A DNA stretch of 31,381 bases from a virus. Position numbers and translations under genes: made by a program. How positions within the stretch are numbered: position 1 is the first letter of the stretch; each line of letters opens with the position of its first letter. The notes under the pieces were generated by a model that saw nothing but the letters and a program-made list of their open reading frames with translations, did no database searches and was not told the origin of the DNA. Of the stretch, positions 1 through 9,149 are shown piece after piece. Where the stretch lies: positions 1 to 31,381 of the IMG/VR virus record IMGVR_UViG_3300037225_000497. One strand, written 5' to 3'.

Positions 1-2
1 CT

Positions 3-2123
3 GCCATGCAGGCGCGCATGGCCATGATGGGGATGGGGCAGGAGATGGGCGTGGCGCTGCCGCGCTTCGTGCGCTCTTTCCTGACGAGCGTCGGACCCGT
101 GGCCGGGATCATGGCGGCTGCGTTCCTCCCCGTCGCCATCATTGGAGTGGTCGAGTGGCTTGCCAAAATTCCCGCCGCGATCGGCAAGGCATCCGACGCG
201 ATCATGGGCTTTGGCAAGGCACAGAAGGAAGCCTTCGCGGAAGCGGTCAAAGGGTCAGCCGAGGCATTCGAGCACGCGAAGACCTTGGAGCAGGCCACCT
301 TTGCCCTCGCGCAGTCCGTGGCCACCCTGGGCATCCTGGCGCGCCAGACCTTTTCAGAGCGGCTCGTCCAGGGATTCAAAGACTCGGCTGAGGCAACATC
401 AGACTGGTGGGGTCCGCTCAAGGGAGTGTTGGAGACGGTCAGCGCACTGAGAGCAGCTTTCGGCCTGTCTTCCGATGCGGCCACGAAGGCGAGCACGGCG
501 CAGATCGCCCAGCTCACCACGCAAGCGGAGCTGCAACGGAAGGCTCATGAAGGCGCCTACAAGCAGCAGGAAGCGGAAATCCAACTTCAGATGATCGGCG
601 CCAAGGGCGCGGAATTAACGCGGCTTCAAACCCAGCTGCTGCGGATCAAGCAAAACGCCGACGAATACGCCCTGAGCAGCGAGGGCAAGCTCACGGAGCG
701 GCAGATTGCTCTGCTCAATGAAAAGTACCGCGTCGAGCGGGAAGGGGTGGGAAAGAAGGCGGAGCTGAAAGGAGAAGGGGAAGCGGGAGCGCTGGCCAAG
801 GCCGAGGTTGACGCTCACAAGAGCGTGGCCGATGCCATCATCGCGCAGCAGCTTGCCCTGGCCCGGGAAGCCGTCGAGATTGACAAGGGCAAGTGGCCGC
901 AGATGATCGCCGCCGAGCGCGCGGCCGAGGATGAGATGTATGTGGTTGCCGTCAATGCACTTAACCGCAAGAAGGAAATCGCGGCGCAAGAGGCGGCGCT
1001 GCATGGCAAGAGCGGGGCAGCGGAAGCGGCGACGATCAACGGTGAGATCGAAGCGCTGGCCATAAAGCATCAAACCAAGCTGGACTCGATCAGCGCGGAA
1101 GGAACCAAGCACCTGATTGCGGATGGCAATGCGGTGGAGGCCGCGTTCCGTGCGCAGTTCGAAGCCCAAGGCAAGGCACGCGAGATGGCAGCGGCAGATG
1201 CGAAGCGCGGCGACGAAGAGAGCATGCGGGCGGACGAGGAGCGAGTTTCTTTCGCCGAGATGATCGCCAGCCGCACGCTGCGGGTGGAAGAAGGGGCAAA
1301 CAGCGAGCGCCTGCGCGCGCATCAGGAGAACTTGAAGACGTGGGCCGCAGATGAAACCGCCTCGATCAACAAGTGGTACGCCGAGCAGCACAGGTTGCTG
1401 GAACTGGAATTGGCGGACGCAGAGCGGATCTATGGGGTGGGAACCACGGATTACATGCGCGTGGTGGCGCGCATGGAAGCGCTCGACCAGGACCGCGCCG
1501 CGAAGTCTCAAAAGGTGAACGCCCAGGTTGAGCAAAACTTCGTCAAAACGTACAGCATGATCACGGGCATCGTGAATCACAATATTGCGTCCTGGATCAC
1601 CGGGCATGAGACTTTCGGCAGGATGGTGATCAGCATCGCGGATGAGATGGCGACCGCCCTGATCAACTACTTCTTGAAAGAGGCGGAGCAATACCTCTTG
1701 GGCTTCATCACAAAGAAGTTCTTCGCTGAGGCTAACGTGAGCATCGATGCGGGCAGGGCAGGGGCGGGGGCTTTTGCTTCGGTCATGGAATCCGTTCCAT
1801 TTCCGTTGAACATGGCTCTTGCGCCAGCGATGGCCACTGTGGCCATGACGCAGACGATGGCATACGGGAGCTTCGACACCGGAGGGTTGGCGCAGAAGAC
1901 CGGGCTCGCCATGATCCACCAGGGCGAGATTGCCATGCCTGCGGAAGTCTCCTCGGCCTTCCGGTCGATGGCGGCGGGCGGTCCTGTCGGCGGGGGGCGC
2001 ACCGTTCACCATCACACGACGTTCAACCTCCACCACAACGGGCCGGACGCGAAGGAAGTCCTCGAAACGCAACTGGTTCCGATGATCCGGCAGGCGCAGC
2101 GGCGCGGGGAGCTGGGCGCATGA
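3..2123 (+). CDS. Phage tail tape measure protein (5' partial)
   Basis: The reading frame is open at the left edge, so the N-terminus lies outside the window; the first Met in view is at base 6, and residues are counted from it. Tape measure proteins fill the tail tube, set its length and help DNA cross the envelope. What is seen: a hydrophobic segment at about residues 30-52, a long Ala/Glu/Lys-rich coiled-coil region at about 170-520, a second hydrophobic helical stretch near 530-620, and a C-terminus with the motifs IHQGEIAMP (about 636-644) and a His-rich VHHHTTFNLHH stretch, typical of tape measure C-termini. The stop overlaps the next start (ATGA). The gene order to the right (DUF2460, DUF2163, NlpC/P60, hub) supports the call strongly. 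Confidence 0.88.
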   Translation, partial: AMQARMAMMGMGQEMGVALPRFVRSFLTSVGPVAGIMAAAFLPVAIIGVVEWLAKIPAAIGKASDAIMGFGKAQKEAFAEAVKGSAEAFEHAKTLEQATFALAQSVATLGILARQTFSERLVQGFKDSAEATSDWWGPLKGVLETVSALRAAFGLSSDAATKASTAQIAQLTTQAELQRKAHEGAYKQQEAEIQLQMIGAKGAELTRLQTQLLRIKQNADEYALSSEGKLTERQIALLNEKYRVEREGVGKKAELKGEGEAGALAKAEVDAHKSVADAIIAQQLALAREAVEIDKGKWPQMIAAERAAEDEMYVVAVNALNRKKEIAAQEAALHGKSGAAEAATINGEIEALAIKHQTKLDSISAEGTKHLIADGNAVEAAFRAQFEAQGKAREMAAADAKRGDEESMRADEERVSFAEMIASRTLRVEEGANSERLRAHQENLKTWAADETASINKWYAEQHRLLELELADAERIYGVGTTDYMRVVARMEALDQDRAAKSQKVNAQVEQNFVKTYSMITGIVNHNIASWITGHETFGRMVISIADEMATALINYFLKEAEQYLLGFITKKFFAEANVSIDAGRAGAGAFASVMESVPFPLNMALAPAMATVAMTQTMAYGSFDTGGLAQKTGLAMIHQGEIAMPAEVSSAFRSMAAGGPVGGGRTVHHHTTFNLHHNGPDAKEVLETQLVPMIRQAQRRGELGA

Positions 2124-3061
2124 GTCTACAAGTCTATCCGGGGAGTTCGGCCTCAAGCGCGATCCGCGGCTTGGCTTTCACGGTGATCAAGCGGCCGCTA
2201 TTCAACACCATCGTGCAGGACGCGCCGAACTTCTACTGTACCCGCATCGCGCAGACCCGCAACCCATTCTGGCGGTGGACGCTGAACTACGAGGTACTAT
2301 ATAACGACCCTGGCAACATCGCGAACGGCAACGCGCCCTGGACGGACTTGCAAGCTCTCATGGGCTTTTTCATGGACAAGTACGGCCAGCAGGCGCCCTT
2401 CCTGTTTGATGACCCGGATGACGACTCGGTTGGGCCTGGCATCACGACGGCGGGCTGGAAAGCAAGCACCTATTATCCGGTGGACGCGAGCCTGCTCGTC
2501 GCGACGCACTGGCAGAAGGCGACCGTAGCCGGAATCTCCGGCAGCAGCGCTCCCGCATTCTCGACCTCCGGGGGGCATGTGTCAGAAGGCCCCAGCTCTC
2601 CGCAATTGCGCTGGGACGACCAGGGCTCGGGCTTCTCGGCGGTGCCGAACCTGTTCGCGGAGCTTCCGCTGGTCATGGACACGTCAACGGGCCTGTACTA
2701 TTCACCCCTGCAAAGAAACCTGGGCGGCTTCGCGGAGGACGTTACCGACCTGAACGGCGCGGTCACACTTTACGGCAACGGCGCCGTGCTCACGGGGTAC
2801 TATGCCGGAACGCTATCGACGGTCCCGGGCCTCGCCATCCCGGGAGCCTCCTACATGGGGCAGTACATCGCATGGACTGCAAGCTATGTGCCGACCGCGC
2901 CCGTCACCGCCTCATTCAAATTCTATTTCCGTGTGCGCTTCGAGACTGACGCCATCGACTTTGAGAAGTTCGTGAGCGACATGTGGACCGTGGGCGGGTC
3001 GGAAGGGAAGGGTGGCGCCGGAGCCATCACGCTCGTCTCCGACCGTCCTCCAACCGTCTGA
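2120..3061 (+). CDS. DUF2460-like distal tail protein
   Basis: A 313-residue protein starting inside the stop codon of the tape measure gene (ATGA overlap), which implies translational coupling. The early region has an aromatic-rich pattern (RNPFWRWTLNYEVLY) followed by a loop around QAPFLFDDPDD, as in TIGR02217/DUF2460 proteins; the gene-transfer-agent member forms the distal tail ring joining the tube to the baseplate hub. The C-terminal part (about 255-290) returns to a beta-rich FKFYFRVRFETD motif ending in the typical DFEKF. It is longer than the roughly 210-residue GTA protein, with an extra Gly/Ser-rich middle section (about 110-200). Family by recognition and position; function inferred from GTA homologues. 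Confidence 0.72.
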   Translation: MSLQVYPGSSASSAIRGLAFTVIKRPLFNTIVQDAPNFYCTRIAQTRNPFWRWTLNYEVLYNDPGNIANGNAPWTDLQALMGFFMDKYGQQAPFLFDDPDDDSVGPGITTAGWKASTYYPVDASLLVATHWQKATVAGISGSSAPAFSTSGGHVSEGPSSPQLRWDDQGSGFSAVPNLFAELPLVMDTSTGLYYSPLQRNLGGFAEDVTDLNGAVTLYGNGAVLTGYYAGTLSTVPGLAIPGASYMGQYIAWTASYVPTAPVTASFKFYFRVRFETDAIDFEKFVSDMWTVGGSEGKGGAGAITLVSDRPPTV

Positions 3062-4047
3062 TGCGCAAAGTTCTCTCTGGCAATGGAACGGACACGACCG
3101 CCACGGTTCTTGCGGCGCTCAAGGCCAGCAACCAGCTCTGGCAGGCCGATCTCTACCTCATCGGCGAGGCAGATGATCCACAAGCGCTCTGGCTCTCGAA
3201 CTGGGAATCGCCGCTCCTCTGGTCCTTGTGGGGAACGTTCCTGCCGGCTGTCGTCAAGCGCGGCTCGGTCGCGAGCGACGTTGGCCTGGATTCGAAACAA
3301 CTTGATGTTTCCTGGGCGCCCGCAAACCAAACCTTCACGTCCTCGATTCCCACCACCAGCCCTTACGAACTGGCCCGCCTGGGATTCTATGACAACCGGC
3401 GCTTCCGCCTGTGGCGCTGCCTCATGCCCATACCTGGGGATGCGAACACCTGGGGAGCCTATGAGCTGTTCGGCGGCGTGATCGGCACGACGCAGCCCAC
3501 GCGCGGCGAGATCAAGTTCAGCGTCCAGAGCTATCTCTATGTGCTCGATCAGAAAGTGCCGCAGGGCGTGATCGAGGTGACGAATTCGATGGCCGGCTAC
3601 ATCGGGGGGACGCCGCCCGCGGGCTTCTCGTCGATCCCGGAGTTCATCGTCGCCGATGCCAGCACGGCCACCGTCGTCAACGCCGACTGCACGAGCACGC
3701 CGACACACATCTTCACAGACGATGTTTTTGACGGTGGTTACATCGTCTTCGCCGGCGACTCTACCCTGGCCGGGCTCTTCAGCGTCGTCGCCAAGAACTC
3801 AAGCTACACGAGCGGTGGACATCAATACAACAGCTTCCAAATCTATTCTCCGCTCCCCTGGGTTCCGACGATCGGAGACACGTTCTATGTGAGCGCACAG
3901 AGCCCGATTGACCAGGTGGACGGGGACTTCTACGGATTCCCAAGCGTACCTGCACCAGAATCGGCCCTCGCTTGGATCGTTGGCCTCGGGCTGAGTGAAA
4001 TACTCTTACACGCACTGCTTGGATTCGGGCGGATAATGGGCACATGA
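3061..4047 (+). CDS. DUF2163/phage_BR0599-like tail hub protein
   Basis: The start is taken at 3061, where the ATG overlaps the preceding TGA, giving 328 residues; an upstream in-frame Met at 2983 would run into the DUF2460 gene with a non-protein-like extension. DUF2163 proteins are baseplate hub components in gene transfer agents. The N-terminus (ADLYLIGEA, LSNWESPL) and the beta-rich C-terminal section with GDTFYV and GDFYGFPSVPAPESAL fit the family, although the cysteines found near this site in many members are absent. Many relatives end at or near a PAPE-type motif. Here about 25 extra, hydrophobic residues follow it, up to the start of the GIY-YIG gene, so the tail end may come from the endonuclease insertion. 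Confidence 0.7.
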   Translation: MRKVLSGNGTDTTATVLAALKASNQLWQADLYLIGEADDPQALWLSNWESPLLWSLWGTFLPAVVKRGSVASDVGLDSKQLDVSWAPANQTFTSSIPTTSPYELARLGFYDNRRFRLWRCLMPIPGDANTWGAYELFGGVIGTTQPTRGEIKFSVQSYLYVLDQKVPQGVIEVTNSMAGYIGGTPPAGFSSIPEFIVADASTATVVNADCTSTPTHIFTDDVFDGGYIVFAGDSTLAGLFSVVAKNSSYTSGGHQYNSFQIYSPLPWVPTIGDTFYVSAQSPIDQVDGDFYGFPSVPAPESALAWIVGLGLSEILLHALLGFGRIMGT

Positions 4048-4679
4048 AAAACAAACCCTGGTTCATCTACGTGCTCAAAGAACCGGAGAATGGAGAAGTT
4101 CGCTATGTTGGCTATACGATCAATCTCCATCAACGATTTCTTGACCACTTCAAGCCCTCGCGTTTTCTTCACGGAACGCGCCGCGATAGGTGGCTCAAGC
4201 GGCTGATGATTCTCGGTCGAAAGCCCATCCTCGAAATCTTAGAGATCGGTGAGGGTCTGGATTGGGCAAATGCTGAGCGAAAGTGGATAAAACATTTTAG
4301 AATGGTCGGAGCCAGATTGACAAACCATACAAACGGGGGGGAAGGCATTCCTGGCAGGCGGCATTCCAAGGAGACCCGCAGAAAGCAACGGGAATCTATA
4401 ACTGAAGTATGGTCCTGCCGTTCCGCTGACGAGCGAAAGAAAATCGGATTGAAGATTTCACGTGCCTTGCTCGCTCAGCATGAAATGCTCTCACGCCGGG
4501 CAAATGGAAACTGTCAGAAAGCTAGAAAACGTGACCCTGGATATCCAAGGCGTGCCGTCATGCAGTTCTGGGTAAAATTATCTTCAGATCCAGAAGCGCG
4601 CAAGGAATTCATCGAAAGGCGCCGCCAAGCAATCATAGTCAGTTGGGCCAAAAGGAAAGAAGCTCGAAGGATTTCATGA
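4044..4679 (+). CDS. GIY-YIG homing endonuclease with NUMOD3
   Basis: A 211-residue free-standing nuclease. GIY-YIG elements are visible: FIYVL at residues 7-11, YVGYT at 21-25, a conserved Arg at 31 and the catalytic-type Glu in AERKWI at 78. A DNA-binding NUMOD3-type segment follows (NGGEGIPGRRHSKETRRKQ, about 97-115), then a basic C-terminal region. Such enzymes cleave intron-less or gene-less alleles and spread their own gene. It sits between two tail genes that are adjacent in related phages and overlaps both by ATGA (4044-4047 and 4676-4679), so it is coupled into the tail operon. It looks less GC-rich than its neighbours, in keeping with later arrival. No intron or intein boundary is evident. 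Confidence 0.9.
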   Translation: MKNKPWFIYVLKEPENGEVRYVGYTINLHQRFLDHFKPSRFLHGTRRDRWLKRLMILGRKPILEILEIGEGLDWANAERKWIKHFRMVGARLTNHTNGGEGIPGRRHSKETRRKQRESITEVWSCRSADERKKIGLKISRALLAQHEMLSRRANGNCQKARKRDPGYPRRAVMQFWVKLSSDPEARKEFIERRRQAIIVSWAKRKEARRIS

Positions 4680-5131
4680 TAATGAAAACGCGCGAAGAGG
4701 CTGTTGAAATCGCCAGAGGTTTTATTGGGACGCCGTATGTCCTCTCGGGCATGCTTCCAGGTGTGGGGTTGGATTGTGCGACGCTGTTGTACACTTATCT
4801 TATTAAAATCGGAGCCGCGCAACCTGAACCTCTCGGCATTTGGTCCCACGATTGGTTTCATCATGCGACGGAGGAGCGTTACAAGTATGCTCTTCTGAAG
4901 CACGCCCGGCAGGTAGTCGAGACGATCTGCCGGGGGACGCCGGAAGCCCGGCCGGGTGACCTGATTCTGTTCAAGGTGGCGCGCAGCCGGATTTACAATC
5001 ACGGCGCTATCGTGACGGCTTGGCCACACGGAGTTCACGCCTTTGACCGCAACGTGGCCGAGGTCAACCTGGTGCTGCATGCGGCACTGGCACACACGGA
5101 AATGGCAATCTTTACGCCTTGGAGCGACTGA
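4676..5131 (+). CDS. NlpC/P60-family tail peptidase
   Basis: A 151-residue cysteine peptidase. The start at 4676 overlaps the endonuclease stop (ATGA) and has GAAGG five bases upstream; the Met at 4682 is an alternative. The catalytic Cys is in GLDCATLL (Cys34), the His in YNHGAIV (His109), and a third polar candidate is His118 in WPHG. Tail-associated NlpC/P60 enzymes cleave peptide stems of peptidoglycan during DNA entry; the gene-transfer-agent counterpart sits at the same place, between the DUF2163 hub and the large host-specificity protein. Length and position match that counterpart. The original ribosome-binding region was probably replaced when the endonuclease gene arrived upstream. 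Confidence 0.85.
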   Translation: MIMKTREEAVEIARGFIGTPYVLSGMLPGVGLDCATLLYTYLIKIGAAQPEPLGIWSHDWFHHATEERYKYALLKHARQVVETICRGTPEARPGDLILFKVARSRIYNHGAIVTAWPHGVHAFDRNVAEVNLVLHAALAHTEMAIFTPWSD

Positions 5132-5132
5132 G

Positions 5133-8100
5133 ATGTTCGGAGGCAAGAACCAGGCAAGCACGCGGCCCACAGCCCTCGGAACGATGCTTCAGGCATCGAC
5201 CTATGGGCTCACGATCCCGCAGATTTACGGGATGACGCGCTCGCCGTTCCTGGCCATCTGGGCGAACAACCTGCGGCAGGGGGGGAGCGGAAAGAAGGGC
5301 AAGGCGTCGAAAAAGGGCGGGCCGCCTGACTACGTCGAAGCGATTGATTTCTTGCTGGGCCATAACCCGATCATGGACATGCTTCAGATATGGGCGAACT
5401 CGACGAAGTACGGGTTGGATTTCGTCGAGGTGGGCTATGGTGGTTTTGCTCCTGCGTCCTACACGATTGCGGATGCCAATTTCGTAGCGTTGATCGCCGT
5501 GACCGCCAGGATCAGTGGTTACATCGCGTTCGACGACTACGGGGGAAGTCCCCATGTTTCTCCCGACGCTGATCTCTGGGTGCCCATGTGGAACGAGTTG
5601 CAGGCTGGCCCGGACCCGATGGATGGCATGGGGTACCGATGCTGGCCTTTCGTCTATCGCTGGCAGCCCAGCTACGGCAACACGTTCTACGTCGATCCGG
5701 CACTCTACGGAACCGCCATCGGTACGGGCCAGCTTAAGATTTATTACGCCCGCACGAATGCGGCGACCAGCTACCAGTTGCCCGCCGCAAAGCTGCGCCT
5801 TTCGTTTGAAAACATCCTGGGCTCGGGAGATGAATACGCGGGCTATTCCAGCGAGCAGATTCAATATCCCTGGTACGCGGGAGCAGGTTCCCCGAACATC
5901 GACCTTGGGTCATCTGGCGCCATACCGTCAATCAAGGCAGAGATTCTTGGCAAGTGGGCAGTCTATCCCTCTGGTGACGGCGACTTCGTGGACATGATCG
6001 CGGACATCATAAAGTCTGGACAAAGTCAGGCGGCCATCGGCGGAGCGACCGGAGTCTCGCCGGTGCAGCGCGGCACCAACTGTTACAACTTCCCGGGAGC
6101 CATCCAGAAAAAGTTGGTGTTGGACGGCCGTAATCTGGCCTCAAAGACCTATGCCTTCGACCAGCCCAACACTGCCGGAAACCTACTCCTGCTCGTGGCC
6201 AACTGCTATGGGGGAGACGTGACAAGCGTCACGGACTCGCTTGGCAACACGGGGTGGACCCTGGCGGCAAACGTTGCTCCCGCTGGAACGGACCTCGGGT
6301 CGATGTCCGTATGGTACTGCGAAAACTGCCTGCCGGGAGCGAACAGCGTGACCATAGACCCCTTGATCGGTGGGGGGAAGGGCGTTTCATGGACTGCGCT
6401 GATGGAGATAGCCGGAGCAGACACATTCGATGCCGTGGCATCAGCCTCCGGGGTGCAGCCCAGCGTTTCACTCACGACAACGAATGACCCGGGGAAAATC
6501 TCGCTCATGTTTTCCGTCTCTCTTCAGGGGAACCCCTACGCCTATTCGCTCGCTGCCCTGGAGACCTGGCCCTTGATCGTGAGCATTTTCGACCAGCAAT
6601 ATACCGCAGGGTGGCCCTGCCCTCTGGTGCAGCAGCGAACCGTAACGACGCCAGGAACCTATGCCATGCAGTGGCCAAGCGCGATGGTTAATGCACATTC
6701 GATGCTCATCTTGATCGCGTTCAAGGCCACGGTTCCGCCGACCTACGCGAAGGCCCTGCCGGACATCATTGACCGCACGATGCTTGATCTGACTCGCCAA
6801 CAATGCCGGGCCGGGGGCCTATGGGGATCGCTCACCATGGACTCACAGCAGGAGGCCCGCAACTGGGTTGACACGCTTTGCCAGGCCGCGAACTGTGCAC
6901 CCGTCTGGTCGGGATTTAAGTTGAAACTCATTCCCCGCAGTGAAGTCTCGGCGGCAGCCAATGGAGGAATTTATTACTCGCCAACCGCATCCGGCCCCGT
7001 GGCAAACCTGAGCACGGAAAACGGGGACTTCGTTGCCGCAAGCGGTGAGAGCCCCATTAGCGTGGTGCGAGCGGCACGCACCGACGTCAAGACGGTCCTG
7101 CAAATGCAGCACATCAACCGCAGCTCGGACTATGCCCAGATGACGGTGGCAGAGCCGGACGCCGCGGGCATCGCGCTTTACGGCGTGCGCAAGGGCGATC
7201 CGATAGTGAACAACGCCGTGCAGGAGGTCTCGGTGGCGCGCGCGCTGCTGCGCATCGCTGTGCGGAGGCAGGGCTACGTTGAGAACATGCTTTACAAGTT
7301 CACCCTGAACGCCCGCTGGCAACTGCTCGAAGCGATGGACCTGGTCACGATCAGCGACCCGCTCATGAGCATCAATCTGCTGCCGGTACGGCTGACGAAG
7401 GCCGAGCAGAACGATCAGACGGCAATCGATTGCGAGGCCGAGCCTTTCGTCTATGGCATCAACGCGCCGCAGGCGATCACCGTGACGGCGCCCAACCCCT
7501 ACTCGCCTTCCACGGACGCCAGCGCCGGCAACGTCAACACGCCGGTCATCTTCGAGCCGGTCGCCCGCCTGTCGAGCAACCTCAACCAGATTTGGTTCGT
7601 CGTCTCTTCACCAAGCGCCGGGTACGGCGGCTGCCAAGTCTATGTTTCAACGGACGGTGGCGCATCCTACAATTTGCTCGGCGTCTGCCAAGGAAATGCC
7701 ACGACGGGCGTTACAACGCTTGATTGGCCGGCTGCGGCCGATCCTGACACGACGAATGACCTGCCTGTCGATCTAACCGAATCGCTTGGATCGCTCCTGG
7801 CTTATGCCGTGAGTGACGAAGACAACTTCACCTACCCGTGCTATGTCGCGGGCGGTACGGCACTCACACCCTACGAGCTGATGACCTATGCAGCCTGGAC
7901 GCTGACCAGCTCTTACAACTACACCCTGGCGGCCACTGGCGGAGGCACGAACAAACTGCGGCGTGCCGTCTTCGGTGCTCCCGGAGCGGCGGGCGTGGAT
8001 CACCCTCTGGGTTCACGCTTCGCCTTCCTGGGCGCGTCTGAAGGAATCCTCAAAGTTGCGATGGATCCAAACTGGATCGGGAAGACCCTGTACTTCAAAT

Positions 8101-8564
8101 TCCCCTCGTTCAACACGTTCGGGGGGGGAGTGCAATCCCTGAGCGATGCCGCGCCTTACGCCTACGCGCCGGTGGGGACCGGCAACTCCGCGAACTTGAA
8201 TGCCCTGAGCTATACGCAGACGCCGGCGAGCGCGTTGACGAATCCAACCGCAACGTCGATTGTGATGGCGGCCGTGGCGGAAGCCTTTCCGACCAACACG
8301 GCAAGTTATCAGGGCCGCAGTTTCACGATCGGCGCGCCTGGCGTTCCGACGACTTATTATGTCACGGTGCACGATCCCGGCTATGTGGGCGACGCAGGCA
8401 GCACCAGCCCGCTGACGTCTTACTGCGAGACGACCCAAGCTAAGATTGGGCTGACCGGCTACGTCTTCATTGGAGCCATTCAGGCGCTCCCGGCTGGCGG
8501 GGGATCAAACGTGATTCCGGGCGGCTATCCGCTGCCCCAAGGCTGGCTTATAAATGGAGCTTAA
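5133..8564 (+). CDS. Large tail hub/host-specificity protein with inserted beta domain
   Basis: The start at 5133 has GGAG eight bases upstream and lies one base after the peptidase stop, giving 1143 residues. By position it matches the GTA 'megatron' or lambda J-type protein at the tail tip that contacts the host. The core around residues 535-800 (ADIIDRTM-like region through QEARNWVDTLCQ, LKLIPRSE and QLLEAMDLVTISD) resembles phage tail hub proteins of the PF13550 type. About residues 315-531 form a separate Gly/Thr/Ser-rich beta domain (TDSLGNTGW, VWYCENCLPGANSV, WTALMEIAG) that splits the core and resembles a domain in the fibre encoded at 9127. The last 250 residues are beta-rich and probably exposed. 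The stop overlaps that of the antisense HNH gene. Confidence 0.78.
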   Translation: MFGGKNQASTRPTALGTMLQASTYGLTIPQIYGMTRSPFLAIWANNLRQGGSGKKGKASKKGGPPDYVEAIDFLLGHNPIMDMLQIWANSTKYGLDFVEVGYGGFAPASYTIADANFVALIAVTARISGYIAFDDYGGSPHVSPDADLWVPMWNELQAGPDPMDGMGYRCWPFVYRWQPSYGNTFYVDPALYGTAIGTGQLKIYYARTNAATSYQLPAAKLRLSFENILGSGDEYAGYSSEQIQYPWYAGAGSPNIDLGSSGAIPSIKAEILGKWAVYPSGDGDFVDMIADIIKSGQSQAAIGGATGVSPVQRGTNCYNFPGAIQKKLVLDGRNLASKTYAFDQPNTAGNLLLLVANCYGGDVTSVTDSLGNTGWTLAANVAPAGTDLGSMSVWYCENCLPGANSVTIDPLIGGGKGVSWTALMEIAGADTFDAVASASGVQPSVSLTTTNDPGKISLMFSVSLQGNPYAYSLAALETWPLIVSIFDQQYTAGWPCPLVQQRTVTTPGTYAMQWPSAMVNAHSMLILIAFKATVPPTYAKALPDIIDRTMLDLTRQQCRAGGLWGSLTMDSQQEARNWVDTLCQAANCAPVWSGFKLKLIPRSEVSAAANGGIYYSPTASGPVANLSTENGDFVAASGESPISVVRAARTDVKTVLQMQHINRSSDYAQMTVAEPDAAGIALYGVRKGDPIVNNAVQEVSVARALLRIAVRRQGYVENMLYKFTLNARWQLLEAMDLVTISDPLMSINLLPVRLTKAEQNDQTAIDCEAEPFVYGINAPQAITVTAPNPYSPSTDASAGNVNTPVIFEPVARLSSNLNQIWFVVSSPSAGYGGCQVYVSTDGGASYNLLGVCQGNATTGVTTLDWPAAADPDTTNDLPVDLTESLGSLLAYAVSDEDNFTYPCYVAGGTALTPYELMTYAAWTLTSSYNYTLAATGGGTNKLRRAVFGAPGAAGVDHPLGSRFAFLGASEGILKVAMDPNWIGKTLYFKFPSFNTFGGGVQSLSDAAPYAYAPVGTGNSANLNALSYTQTPASALTNPTATSIVMAAVAEAFPTNTASYQGRSFTIGAPGVPTTYYVTVHDPGYVGDAGSTSPLTSYCETTQAKIGLTGYVFIGAIQALPAGGGSNVIPGGYPLPQGWLINGA

Positions 8565-9112
8565 TTAACGTGCTTCCAATTGCGACGATGAATAATTTTA
8601 TGGATGGTAGAACAGGCGACTTCGAACTTTTTGGCAAGCCTTCGCGTTCCCATCTTCTTCATAGCGTACAAGTGGCGAATCTCTCTGATGAGCGCCACGT
8701 TCATTTTCACTGGCCTGCGGCCCTTGGCGATAGAATCATGAGCATTATCCGCGTCATCGCCAAGAAAAAGATGCACGGGATTTACGCAAGGCGGATTATC
8801 GCAATGATGCAGAACTTGGCGAGCCGGAGGAATCTCGCCATATTGGAGCGTCCACGAAACACGATGAGCGAGAATGGTCTGGCGATTAATCCTGATTACC
8901 CCATAGGTGCGTGCGTTCTTTGCGCCCTTCCACAACCAACAAATCCCAGTCTTCTCCACCATACGCCAAAAGCGAACCTCCACTGGTTCTCGTGGCGTTC
9001 GTTTCGATACCCAATAGCACGCATGGCTGCAAAAGCGCGGCTTTCGACCTCCACTTTGAAGCTTATGGAAGAAGGGTCTTTTGCATTGTTCACAGGCGAA
9101 TTGAGGAAGCAT
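8561..9112 (-). CDS. HNH homing-type endonuclease (antisense)
   Basis: The only convincing leftward gene, 183 residues. The N-terminus has a zinc-ribbon-like Cys pattern (C7, C10, C28, C32). The HNH_3 core is LHHCDNPPCVNPVHLFLG (residues 101-118), with the His-His pair, Asn111 and His114 as likely metal and catalytic residues. A helix-turn-helix-like C-terminus (about 139-183: IREIRHLYAMKKMGTRRLAKKF) resembles DNA-binding tails of phage HNH nucleases. It lies exactly between the host-specificity and fibre genes; its stop overlaps the hub stop within TTAATTAA and its start is 15 bases before the fibre start. Lower GC than its surroundings suggests acquisition. Opposite orientation means it needs its own promoter; a candidate is at 9121-9149. 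Confidence 0.9.
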   Translation of the reverse strand: MLPQFACEQCKRPFFHKLQSGGRKPRFCSHACYWVSKRTPREPVEVRFWRMVEKTGICWLWKGAKNARTYGVIRINRQTILAHRVSWTLQYGEIPPARQVLHHCDNPPCVNPVHLFLGDDADNAHDSIAKGRRPVKMNVALIREIRHLYAMKKMGTRRLAKKFEVACSTIHKIIHRRNWKHVN

Positions 9113-9120
9113 AGGAGCCT

Positions 9121-9149
9121 ATTATAATGTCAGTCGTGAGCGTAATCAA
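9121..9149 (-). promoter_or_regulatory. Candidate promoter for the antisense HNH gene
   Basis: Read on the minus strand there is TTGATT (9149-9144), a 17-base spacer, then a perfect TATAAT (9126-9121). The expected transcript start, about seven bases further, falls one or two bases before the HNH ATG (9112-9110), so the message would be nearly leaderless. No Shine-Dalgarno sequence is visible before that ATG, which agrees. The promoter overlaps the start codon and first codons of the fibre gene on the other strand. Confidence 0.5.

Noticed and set aside
615-2156. Long minus-strand frame (513 residues) opposite the tape measure gene
   Set aside because: It mirrors a strongly supported plus-strand gene, has Arg/Leu/His-rich non-protein-like composition and no recognisable motif; long antisense frames are expected in GC-rich DNA.
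8570-9127. Plus-strand frame of 185 residues opposite the HNH gene
   Set aside because: The HNH motif, zinc-ribbon cysteines and promoter all lie on the minus strand; the plus-strand product has no motif.
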